Shown: piece by piece, positions 40,101-51,800 of the stretch
Position numbering within the stretch: position 1 is the first letter of the stretch
Layout: each line of letters begins with the position of its first letter
Assembly (NCBI RefSeq): GCF_901709675.1
Contig: NC_051097.1
Location: 8,348,039-8,412,038, forward strand
Origin: Syngnathus acus
Lineage: Eukaryota; Chordata; Actinopteri; Syngnathiformes; Syngnathidae
DNA length: 64,000 nt
Direction of reading: 5' to 3'
Position numbers and translations under genes: made by a program
The notes under the pieces: generated by a model
What the model saw: only the letters and a program-made list of their open reading frames with translations
The model's database searches: none
Told to the model about the DNA's origin: nothing

Positions 40101-42812
40101 AAAACGAACGAGGCTGAAGTGTTGGCTCAGCGTCTCTTTCAAGTAAGTGAATGCCACACTGCGCCGCTGTAGATCAACTGCTGTGCCCCCCGGGGAGCAT
40201 TTGAACAAGCTGAAGCAGTACAACTAAGCTGGATTTACTGGGAGGAAAAAGTAATGATAAGCAATGGTTCCAAAAAACTGCCCATAAATAAACACACTTA
40301 AAGGAGAGAAGGACATAACGGTGGACCTTAATGCTGACAGACCAGCAAACTAAATTACCTATGTCAGCTTGATCAATTTGAACCCCGGTTTAATCGCGGA
40401 AATAATTTGGCAAGATGTTGGCGAGCCAGCAGGACCGAGTCCATAAAATATATTCAAAGTCTAAATCTTGAGATTTCACCGTAAACATCAGCCAAATCTT
40501 CGCTCTTCTCTGCTGACACCCACGTCACTCACCAGGCCAGGCTCCGCCTTTACATTATTATTATTATTATTATACAGACCAAAAACTGTTAATTATACCC
40601 CCCAATACATTTTACATACCTTCTTGGCTGTCATTCCCAATCACTAAATCTGCCCCAGTTTAGTTTATTTTGAGATTTCATACCCAGCAGCAAGAAAATA
40701 AATGAACTGTTAAGTTTACTTATGCAAATCTTCCTCTTGATTTAATCCTCATTTAAAAATGAAAAAAAAAAAACTGAATATGGAATAGGGCACACACCTG
40801 AAGTTATGCATGAACTGCCTGAACCTTTCGGTACGTCGCGACAGCGGCATCACAATGTTGATGAGCACGTCGGCCGTGTCCACCCGCTCGCTCTTCACCT
40901 TCATCAGTGGTCCAAAGGGCCGGAAAAGGACCAGGCGGCGGAATTCTCGACTGGATTCCCCGCGGAAAGTCAGATCGTACACTGCGCCTTTGTCCTTCTC
41001 TGTGCGCGTGATGCCTGAAGCAAACGCACAAAAAAACTTGTCACAAGGCTTGCACGCGTTAGCATAATTATTATGACCGATTTTTTATTAATATCATTTC
41101 ACAATTACAATAATAAATAGATAAACCCGTATTGAGCAAGTCAAAATAATTCTTTACACAAAATCAATTGAATTGAGTTGACGAATTTTTAATTCAGTCA
41201 GATGCTAACGCTAAAAAAACCACACATGCTAGGCTATTTAGGTCCCCAATGCTAATTCTGTTTTGTCGTGGGCCTTACATTAGCCTGAACTCGTCAATTA
41301 TTGGACTTGACTTGCAAATTGGAACTGAGGTCAACACCGAGGGGAAAAACACAAAAGCGGGAACGGAGGAAATAAAAGACGCTAATGAACTGCAACGCAT
41401 TCTTCAAAGAGAGAAGATCCAGCCTGATAACCACCCAAAACTTGCGGGCTTCCTGCGATGTGAGCCTTGATTTCGCCGCGGGATAAGCTTTTGATTTTTT
41501 TGGTAAGAACGTTGACCAATTTTGATTGCATGCGTTCACACATCCTCCCCCATCTTTTTTTCCTTCGCTCTCTTCTCAGCCGTTCTCAACAAGACCAGGC
41601 CCTCTTACAACACACTACTCTTCTTTTATACATGTAGCGCCTAATTACGGCTCTGATATGATCTCTGACTACAAAAAATTGCCAGCCCCTTCTCCATCCC
41701 GTCAATTTTGTGTCAGGCGCCATTTATACAATTCCAGATTTTCCAGGCAATGGAAGAGGCTGGCGATCTGCCAAAGATAGACTAGATGTGAGATGCTCCC
41801 ACTGTGAAGGAGGAACAGCTGTGTCCATTTCCTGGAGTTGTGGTCAAAGCAGGACAACTCAGTAGCATATCCTGGTAAACATCACATACACTCATTCGTG
41901 TGACGCAACGACTTGTCATGCACATCATTTTTCGGTGCTTAGTAGTTATTTTTCACGTCTGCTCAATTATCTACTAAGTGACGAGCGGAATCAAATTGTT
42001 TCGGATGGCTGAGCAGAAGTGTTGTGTCTGTTTCGATGGTCTTGTCGTGTGTTCTCACCTTCTATAAAGTCCGACGGCGAGTAGACTTTGCTACTTTTCC
42101 CGGCCGGCTGCGCCGGCGGGGCGTTGAGGTTGTGCAGGGCGAACTCCAGCACTTCGCCCAGCTCGTCCTGCTTGTCCTTCCTCACAGGTTTCTCCTCGGG
42201 GTGTCGCGTCAGACCCATTTCAAGCTGGTAGACCCGGTGCAGGGTGAAGCTCTCAAAGGGCACCACCGTGTACTCGCTGTGTTGCCTAGCCCCGGCGGTC
42301 ACTTCGGCTTTGGAGAGCTGGCTCCTTAAGAAGTTCTGGAGGTCCGCCTGCTGGTTTTTGGCTCCCGGGGCTTCCCCGAGGTCCCCGGGCTGCGAGTTGC
42401 GCCCCTCAGCCGGTCCCCCGGCGACGGCCTTCTTCAGGCTGTCTTGCACACCTTTGAGCTGTTGGCTGCGTTCCTGCAACGCCTCTTTAAGCTGAGCAAT
42501 CTGTTTCTTCAGCGAGGAGATGTGCAGGCGGTGTTGCTCCTCACGCTCTTGCAGTAGCTCCTGGTAGGAGCGGATCACCGGCGGTCCCCCGCTTTGGGCA
42601 GCACCTCCGGGCCTCGTACCGCCCAGGTCGACCTGATTGGTGCTGGCGCGCGGTAAAGCGCGCGGTAAGGCGCGACTCGGCGGCGAGTCGTCCGGGTGCA
42701 GCGTGCTGCAGGTCATCACGTAGAAGAGCGTCAAGGAGCAACACAGAAGAACCAACACGGCGCCAACCCGCGACACCCAGGCTAGGAGCCTGCGCCGCAA
42801 CATGGCTGCCAT
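37177..42812 (-). CDS. csgalnact1: Chondroitin sulfate N-acetylgalactosaminyltransferase, CSGALNACT1-like
   Basis: Exons: 42059-42812, 40798-41014, 39484-39585, 38020-38198, 37773-37867, 37550-37631 and 37177-37475. The total is 1728 nt, or 575 residues (human CSGALNACT1 532). It is a type II Golgi enzyme that adds GalNAc to start and extend chondroitin chains. The cytoplasmic start [12 protein letters not shown] matches CSGALNACT1 rather than CSGALNACT2. A membrane span lies at about 17-37. The stem has a coiled coil ([20 protein letters not shown] and onward). The DxD metal site is DVD at 398-400, and [13 protein letters not shown] lies in the last exon. The middle ([14 protein letters not shown]) is closer to CSGALNACT2, so the paralogue call is good but not certain. 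Two in-frame ATGs, at 42812 and 42803, are possible starts. The upstream frame begins only with GTG, so I use 42812. The stem is longer than in human. Confidence 0.92.
40553..40573. repeat. (TTA)n microsatellite in csgalnact1 intron
   Basis: Seven ATT/TTA units in direct succession. Confidence 0.85.
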
Positions 42813-42849
42813 CAAAATCACTCGGATTCGGAAAGCTCACGTGACCTCA

Positions 42850-45800
42850 CGCACAATGATAAGAGTCCATTTGCGATTAAGTTCCATGGCCGTGCCACTT
42901 ATCTGTGTGAGGTCACTTCATGGCACGGACGCTTGACATCGCCTTGGATCCTCGGGAAAGTCAACAAATAAGGCTCGGTTGCTTGTGAGAAAGCCTTTTT
43001 TCCCACTCTGTTAGTCCGTTTAGCGTCATGGTCTGCTAGAAGACCCAGACTCCGTTACATCATCCATCACGCGAGGTGACTCATACGCGCTGCCCTTTTC
43101 CTGCGCGGAGATGATTCAAGGAACACGTCTGGAGATCCCTTCAATCGCAAACCCGCCGTCCAGTGCTGTCTCAACGCTGGCAGAGTCGAGAAAACCAGTC
43201 AGTCAAGATACAGTTGAAACTTGATTTGCAAATAACCGAATCAAATGTACTTTTAAAACCAATTAAAACCATTTTCAACCGCAGAGGCGTTGACATGAAC
43301 ACGAAAACCTCACGTGATTTTCACAGACTTTTGGCCGTGTCGACATGAAATTATTAACGCGGCTAGCGAGCCTTCCCACGAGTGGTCGGGAAGATGACGA
43401 AGACAAATGTTGTCACATGAGTGAGAGAAAAAAAAGTGGGTCAGTTACACAAAGTCATCTTTTGAGACAAAATGATGCTTTTCAGCATGGCCTAACTGGA
43501 ATATCCACCTCATGTGCTTTTTTTTTTTTTTTTTACATCTAAAAGGCAGCATTTGAATTATTTAATATATCAGACAGATCCACAAAGAGCATTTTCAAGT
43601 AGTGGTGGACGGATACTTTGCACCTCCAGGCTCACTTACGACATTTGAGTTCTTCAAATTTTTTCAACACTGCCTCATGTAATTTTGAGCTCAACCATTG
43701 ACAGCATTTATTTTTAACACGCCCAAAACCAAGAATGTAAATAATGCGGAATCATCATGCGATCACAAACCGGTAGAGCTCTGAATGAAAGATGTCAAAT
43801 TGAGGATATATGTTTTGCGGGCTGGGGTGAGTTGATGGACAGGTTGTTTGAGTTACTGTACATATCTTGAAATGTATCTCTGTGTATCACACTCGGCCTC
43901 TCGGGGTCTCGACACACAGTCGACTCTTTGACAGTGCCGACCTGTGAAAGGATTAGTCTATGGTGCGAGTCAATACCGGACTGTGCTCCGGCGAGGCGCC
44001 GCTGCTCTCGGACAACTTGGGGAGGATGTTTGAGGAATGAGCGAGAGAGGGGGTTGGGTTGGGGGGGGGGGGGGTCATTTAAAAAAAAAAAAAAAAAAAA
44101 AGATCTACTGCCGTGAATCAACCAAGTTACCACGGGATTGTTTTGAGAGATCAAAAATGAAGTCACCCCAGGCATCCCCGGGGTTCAGACCAAGTTACTC
44201 GAGAAGGCACACACGAGCATACCAGGAACTGAACTGTCGACGTTTCTCTTTTATTGCCAGTGCGAAAACACCACTGTTCAAGTTCTGCTTGATTTTTTTC
44301 TCACGAGAGAGGAATCGGTCCATTTTTTTTTTTTTCATGTCTAGTATTCCAATATGGCAAATACAAGTTTCTATTTGGCAACTTTTCACCTCCCCCTCCC
44401 AAACATGGTGAACCTTGTTATAATCTCAAAATGTTCAAGTGTTCCAAATAAAAGTCTTCCTTGTTTCTCCGTGACGGGACAAATTCAAGGCATCCCGGTG
44501 AGCCGCTATAAATCCACACGTAAACACAGTCGGGTAGCTTGTTTACAAGCAGACAAACACGCCATTTTCCGCACGCTGGGACAAAATAGTGCATTAAAGC
44601 CATCTCGCATTTTTCATTCTTTGCGGGCAATAAATCGAGATGACTCGGAGCGCGTCGGACTCTGGCTGCGTTTGAAAACCTCACTTCCTCTCCTCTAGTG
44701 CTGAAACTTCCTGTCTACATGGCAACATGGCCTTTCTTCATGTTGGCTCGGTTTTCGTTACGTTCTGGGCAGTCACACTCCTTCAGCAGAATTCACACGC
44801 GGTCCACAGGTTCACCCTCATCCAACCTTTAAATGTCAGAGGCCTTCCGGCAAAACCACCTCGCGACCTCTTTTTAACCGAGTGGCCAAATGCCTGCTTC
44901 GAACATCACTCTCGGGGTCCTGATAACAGATTTAAATTCTTACGACAAGCCAGGATGTATTTATTCATTCGTATGAATTCATATTTATTTCATTGTCGTC
45001 CTCAGCCAAAATGTGAGGAGATGACGAAGAGCACGAAAAGGTGCCGGTATTACGTGATGAAGATGATGATGGAGGAAAAAGACGGGAAGTGGAGAAAGAT
45101 GCTCTTTGATGACATGTCCCCTCAGGTGCTCCCTCCCTCCCCGCTCATTAGGGGCCCACTTTTGCCTGGAACCTTCCTGTCGACAAGCCATCTGGATGGA
45201 AGGTGAGTAACACACACTCACATACACACAAAGCAAAAAATAATGTCCACGCATAAAGTGGTGGGATGTCGAGCGCGCACAGTCTTGTCCCCCAATTCCT
45301 TAAAGAGTTTCATTCTTTCGTAGCCACGTTGCACCAGCTGAAATGGCGTCAGTCTCCTCTGGGCGGAAAATGGCCCGCTGTGGCAGCGATAGATAGATAA
45401 GATGGTCGAGAAGAGATAGTCCTAACTTAAAAGCGATGGGGGATAAAATAAAATAGAATCCCACCCCTCAAAATATAAAAAATATTTAAACAATCCGCAA
45501 TGCGAGGGGGTCAATTGTAATGTTAATTTTTGCACACTATAAAATATATTGTTATATTGTTTGTCTATCTGTGTTGCTGCACCGTTTGTGTTCAAATTGT
45601 GGTTTGTGAAAGAAGTGTCACTATTTTTTTTCCCTTGGCTGCATTTTTTATTCCTCATACTGCAGCCTCCATCAGATCATTTAAAGTGACTCTTGCATGA
45701 ATTCTAATTACATAATTAAGGCATAAACAGGGTTTTTGTGACTGATCCAAATGAAGATTGTTTTGACCTTGTTTGATATTTGTGCTCTACTGATTTGGAA

Positions 45801-46620
45801 ACTAATGTTGGCTGATTTTAATGATTTTCTCAGAGCCACTGGGGGAGTGAGGCAAAAATCAGGTGTGAGAGGGGGTTCAATACTTCCTTTTTGTGGCAGT
45901 CCGGCAAACTGTCACCAGACGTTCCTGCCAGGCTGACAAATTAGGCGTCAACGCTAAAGTTTAAGCAGCAAGATGGCTACAGTAGAAATGTTAATTCATC
46001 CAGTGAGGCACACAAGCAGAATTTACACTTAAGTATTAATAATGTTGTGCAAACAACAACCAAAGTAAGCCACACACAAACATTTACTCTCAAATGGGAT
46101 CTCACATGGAGTAATTTCATCACGCGGGGCACATATGTGTCATTGTGCATCATGTCATTTGTCGCACCTAATCAGTGGTGCGTTTAGCCTTTGTTTGCCT
46201 CTTGTTGAAAGTCAAGCCAGCCCCAAACAGCCTCCAATCCCATAATCTCCGCTTTCCAAAAATGAGAACAGCCAGCTCCGAATATGTATTGCTTGCTTGT
46301 TAGTGAGTGAATGCGCTAAGCGGGATTAGAACCGTTTTCCCCTGATAAAAATGCCTCACAGTTCTGCACGTGAGGGATGGAGACATGCAACTATGGAGCA
46401 TTGGAACATGTATTATTATTATTATTATTATGTCTGGATGGCCGACTTTATTTTCCTTTAAGCGAATCATAAATCATCCTTAGTACACCCACCATTCATA
46501 AATCATTGCATATTAAAGTAAGCACAAGATCAATAAAGTCCCAACTTCTTTTCTAATTATCATAAAATATAATCACACAAGAAGTGAAAATGCAATGGGT
46601 TTGGGCTCATTCATCCTAAT
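42850..46620. other. Upstream region or 5' intron of csgalnact1
   Basis: About 3.8 kb with no supported coding exon. It contains a G-run joined to an A-run at about 44059-44101, a T-run at 43519-43535, and a 159-codon plus-strand frame at 44727-45206 that I do not recognise. If the non-coding exon at 46628 is real, this is intron 1. Confidence 0.45.
46411..46431. repeat. (TAT)n microsatellite
   Basis: Seven TAT/ATT triplets. Confidence 0.9.
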
Positions 46621-46627
46621 ATCTTAC

Positions 46628-46800
46628 CTCTCTCCCCGGCGGTGATTGGTCCACTGTAGTCCGGTTGGAGGTGGCGTCTCATCGGGGTGTAGCGCTTAAG
46701 TCCTGCTTCCCCTCCGCCGGTCCTGTGCGGACACTAACTGCCGGCAGCTGAGCGGGTGTAAACGAGCGTTAGTTCGCCTAATCAAGTCGGGCAACACCGG
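46628..46800 (-). promoter_or_regulatory. Possible non-coding first exon and promoter of csgalnact1
   Basis: A GC-rich island stands out in AT-rich surroundings. On the minus strand it has CTTCCGG (an ETS site near 46797) at its upstream end and a strong donor AGAG followed by GTAAGA at its downstream end (46622-46627). Many fish and mammalian genes of this type start with such an untranslated exon. I could not find a clearly matching acceptor just before the csgalnact1 start codon. Confidence 0.35.
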
Positions 46801-46809
46801 AAGCACGCG

Positions 46810-47680
46810 CTCGTCGCCTTCAAAGTAATGTGATCAATTAAAATGGAATCCCTTTTAGATGGATTTAAAATGCTCCAGCTTCACCTACTTTCATTTAAAA
46901 AGTCGTAATTTAGAGTAAATAATTTGATTATAAATATGATAGCATTGCTTATATTAAAATAAACAATCCCAAGTAGGTTTGACATTTCCGACCTTGCTAG
47001 TTGGTTTTATTTTGAAGGAATTTAAGAAGTATGCAGCTGTTTGGGTTGCTTGACAGTGTCCATGCAGGTTTGTTGCCCACACCCTCTTCCGTGCCCTCAC
47101 TCAAATAAAGACATCCTTGTGATTCGTGCCTTGAAGGCACTGTTGGGGTAGAAGGAAACACTACTTTCTTTCAATGGCTGACTGCAAACGTGCACATAAA
47201 AGTCCACCTTCATCTCAACTGACGTGTATAGTTTGGTGTTGGTCCGAATAGTGTTGCCTTGGAGATCTGCGTTGGGATGAATGCTGCACTGGTTAGTGAC
47301 GTTTATCAATATTGAACATGATGGTATTGTAATATAATGTGCAGTGTTGTTATGAGGTATTGCAATATAGGATAACCCCCCCCCCCACCCCAATTTCCCC
47401 TTTTAGGAAAGCAATATTAGGTTTTGCCATAATAACTTTTACAATGAGGTAGTCTATTGTTTTAGTACGGCGTTTCCTCAAACAGTAGACTCCACTCCAA
47501 TAGATGCCCTGCCCCAAATAATGGGCCACTTGAATAAATAAACGCCCCACCAATATACACATTTCCCCTTCTCCTGGGTTTAAGTACTTAAAGAAAACAG
47601 GAACCATAAAGTAGATATTTGAAGGAAGGGATATACTGCCCCCTGCTGGACGCTACTAAACATTACAGTGTGAGTCTTAA
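46810..47680. other. Spacer with no visible gene
   Basis: AT-rich sequence, no exon-like frames. A CCCCCCCC tract lies at 47377-47387. Confidence 0.5.
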
Positions 47681-47687
47681 AACGTTT

Positions 47688-47693
47688 TTTATT
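47688..47693 (-). terminator. Candidate poly(A) signal for the scarb2-like gene
   Basis: TTTATT reads AATAAA on the minus strand, about 1.2 kb past the stop codon at 48893. Other AT-rich hexamers nearer the stop could be used instead. Confidence 0.3.
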
Positions 47694-48892
47694 CTGTATA
47701 GTCAAAACAACATTTCACAAACAAAAAAACCACAATGAATTGTTAGAAGGGTACAAACGTGGTTATAACAATAACGATAATATCATAAAGTACAATCTGT
47801 AATCAAACAGCGTGGTGCTCATTTTGTGCTTTGCTTTTTTTTGTTTTGAAGATCGTATAAAAAAACTCGATGATTGTGAACTTCGACTACAGAATGCGCT
47901 CTCCATAAATCGTCACTTTTATAATAACAACGTCATTCTAAATGATGACTTTATTCAAAATAAAAGACCTCAAATTTAAAAACGGCAACATAACAGAACA
48001 TTGCAGTCCTTCAGATGTTATGGCAAATACAAGGGATGAACTCAACCAAAAAAAATCGATACATTTATAGTATTTGTTTGAAATTAACTAATAAAAACAA
48101 CACAAAATGATAATAGCAGAAAAGGGCTCCGCTGTGTTTAAAAAAAAAAAAAAAAATCAAGTTTCGGAGTAGCGATTTTCTAAACAATGTTAAAAGCTTT
48201 GCGAGACAACTCAAGTCAAACTACACACTTGACGCATGATTGCGAGAACAGAGCATTAAAAAGAGTATTTACAGGCAGCACAGTTCCATCAATGATGACA
48301 CCTTTATCGCTGTGGCTCCACTGCAGCATCACACAATTTCAAAAATAAAAATCACTTTATCGATACCAGTAGAAGCCTGAAGGCTGAGGCACTTTTTTCA
48401 AATAAAACACTGAGTTGTAACATTACAGTATGGATTGTTGACCCACTCTAGCAGACCTAAATGTTTTTCATTTGGACAGTTTCTACATGAAAATTTACAA
48501 GAAAATCGATCTTATTTTACAAACTATACAGTTTTGTTTTTTGTCTGACGCTTATCCCACAAAGAGGATTTTTGAGCATCTCCAAATCCTGTCATCAAAC
48601 ATGAAAAATGCTTTTTAGATACACAAACAATTTTGTAACATTTACTTTCAAGTGCATGATTTAATACTGACAACCGGTGTTAATTTCCTTCCTTCATAAC
48701 AGTCGAAAAGTGAAATATTGATTCCAACCCCATTCCAGTCATGTTTGTTTTGATTGCGTCTCTAAATGTTGTCATCTGTAAGTGGCAAGCTGGTTAAGTC
48801 GGCAAATAAACGAGGACATGCGTCTTCTCTGACAGATTAATTTCAGCGGGTGACGGGGAGATTGGCAGCGGCGTTTCCTACTCCCAAACATC

Positions 48893-51800
48893 TCAAGCTT
48901 GCGCGTCCACCTTGGGCGTCAGGCCGATGTACGATCCATTTTGAGGATCTTCTTTTTCCTTTTCGTTCACCGGGGAGTAAGACGTGTTCTCCTCAGCGTT
49001 GTCCTGCAAGAAAATATTCTTATTTATTATTTTGATGAAGAGCGACACTAATGTTGACGGATGCTCTATTTTGATTCGTCGAGGAGAATGAATTGTATCG
49101 GACAGCATATTAACAAATGCGATTAAGGATGAAAGGAGTGGCACAGTTATTAGAAAGGATTACAAAGACATAATATACTGATGTATATTAATCTAAAGTA
49201 AAGATAATCTTAGCTTGGCCCTGCAAGAGGCATGGTGACACCACCACTGGCAGAGCTAGAGGGGGGGCCAGGGGGCACTGGCCTCCCCTAAAAAAATGCT
49301 TGGTGCCAGGCCAGATTGGTTATTATTATTATTTTTCTTTTCAGAGAATTGTTTCCCATATTTCCATTCGTCCCCTGTAGGAATATTAAGAATATTAAAA
49401 GTGACCGCAATGGAACGGCGACTCCTCGCACCTTCTCCTTGCGCTCGCGTATCAGCAGGACAATCAGGATCAATAGCATGATGAGACCCAGGGCCACGAA
49501 AATGAGCGGGAAGTTGGACACCACCTTGACGATGGATAGCAGCTTGTGAACTCTGGCCGCCGACGCTTCGTCCATAACCACGCTCTGTTGAGACAATCCC
49601 CAAATGTGGCGTAAAACATAATTCAGTCAATCACTTCAACTTTTTGATTCGAATTTGACGTATTGTACCATGACTAATTTCTCACCTCATTCAAGAACAT
49701 GACGGGGAAGATGGTGTTGTTTAGACCTCTAGTTTTTCTGAAAGGGATGGAAAAAAAAGTCTTGTAAAGCTACACAAAAGCAACAACAACAAAAACACAC
49801 ACACACAGATAGATACATACGGAATTCCACCAATTCTAGTCATTAAGATGTTGATCTGCGCTCTCTTGTTTGCACGTACAATTATCCCAGTGGTCTGTAA
49901 ATGGAAAATACGATGTCAGCTTCTTTTTACAGGAATGAATTGGCTGCACTAACATCTGTTAGCCACTAGATGGCGCATCAATCCAATAGTAGTACCTACA
50001 GACAGGGATTGATAGACCTCCGACAACACAGTTGATTTGGAAAAAGGAAAAAATGCCCGACGAGCACGTTTCTGTGACTTTTGAGTCTTCTAGTTATAAC
50101 AAATAAAATTTTTTTCATTTGTCCCACCGGGTTGAGGTCGAGGTAGGTTTGGTGGTGAGTTCTCTCAGGGGACATTCCTCCGATAGCTTCTGCATATTTG
50201 GAGTCTGCGAGGTAGAAATGAGGAAAAGAGGCCACGACTGGAGCACCTGAAGGGTAATAAATCAAATTAGCTGATTAAAAAAACAAAAGAATGTATCCGA
50301 CCGGGGTCTCGGGACAACGAGGCACTCATGGTCGTAAAAGAAACAATAGACTGATCAGTATATTTTAAGGCTGATGTGGAACTAATCTGGGACCTGCACA
50401 TGTATAATCTGGTTTACTCCCGCTCAGTTCCTTCCACATATTGTCCACAAGAGACATTGCGACCCAATGATAAGTCCACAGGGTCCGACACGCACTTAAG
50501 TAAACCCGGCAGGTAAATTTTGAAACGTCGTTGCACAAAGACAAGCTGCATTGCGTATGTGTCTGGCGGCGATGGCGAGGCTAAGTGCTCCTGAAGTGGG
50601 GCAGGGGTGAACATTTTCCTGCTCCCGTGTTTGGCAACAGCCCTCGGACAACCATCAAGGTCGCTGTAGCGCACACACATTCTTCCCGGTGGCCTTAAAT
50701 GACACCTACACGCTATCATTTGCTGCAATTGTGCTGAAAATCTCTGATATGATTCAATCACATTACGATTTGATTCCGATTCCAATGATTCACTTCTGTT
50801 ACGATTCACTTACAATTTGATGACGTTTTCCGTTTACTCAACAGACCACAAAACGATCATAAACGGCGATACGGTCGTTTACCTCTCCGACAAGGACTGA
50901 CATTGAGGAGGCCCGTTCCGAGGCACTTCTTCGGGGTGACGCAGAAACCCTCGTTAGCCGGGTTTTCCTCCTTGCTAGCTAGGACGGAACGCGGCGGCGT
51001 AAAGCGGAATGCCGGGATGCCCCTCACCTCCACGTCCTTCTCAAACTCCATGTGGATGGACCTGGACAGGCAAAACATTCAGGACATTAGCTTTCACATT
51101 TGATACCAATAGGGCAGACGTTTACTTCCCTTCCTTAAAATGCTAATCGTTTCTTTGAACACGGAATTGTATGACTTCCTCCATAGCTTCATTAATCATT
51201 GACTGCTTTTTAACATTCACCCCTTGTTATTATTAGCCTTCTGAATGACTCCTTGGCAGGTCCACTTACGCAGCTGCTCTTTTAAAAAGAGAACTTGAAA
51301 TCGTTAAAAGACAGAAGAATCTCCCCGTGGAGCAAATCCAGCCTCATAAGTCCAGCGGAGATGTTTACGGTGTTATTCTGGTGATCTCTGAGAGCGTTGC
51401 AGTATGTTGAAAAGTTCCCAGAGAATCGTGATGCTTCTCAGAACAAAAGAGTCCAAACAGTGTTTGCCAGTGTGAAGCAATACTGTAACGACCTTTCTCT
51501 TGACCTCTGCGAGGCACGCCATGAAATAGAATAAAGCCTTCAGGGCGTAGTTGCCGGGTGAGAATTTGGGAAATGACGCTTTGGGAATAGATTTATGGAA
51601 ATTTAAAAGACAACAGCATTGATCCCTGTGGAACACCATCTCTTTAATTCAAACAACTAATATAAAAGTCAAATAATATTTATTTTATTTATTATATTTA
51701 TAGATAGTTTAGCCTGGGTTGTTAGCAAAATTTACAGTCTTCACTCTTGTGTATTAATTAACAAAAATCACGATTTATTTTTTAAAATAAATTATTTTTT

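Noticed and set aside
42024-42329. Plus-strand frame opposite csgalnact1 exon 1
   Set aside because: It is a shadow of the coding strand in a GC-rich exon.
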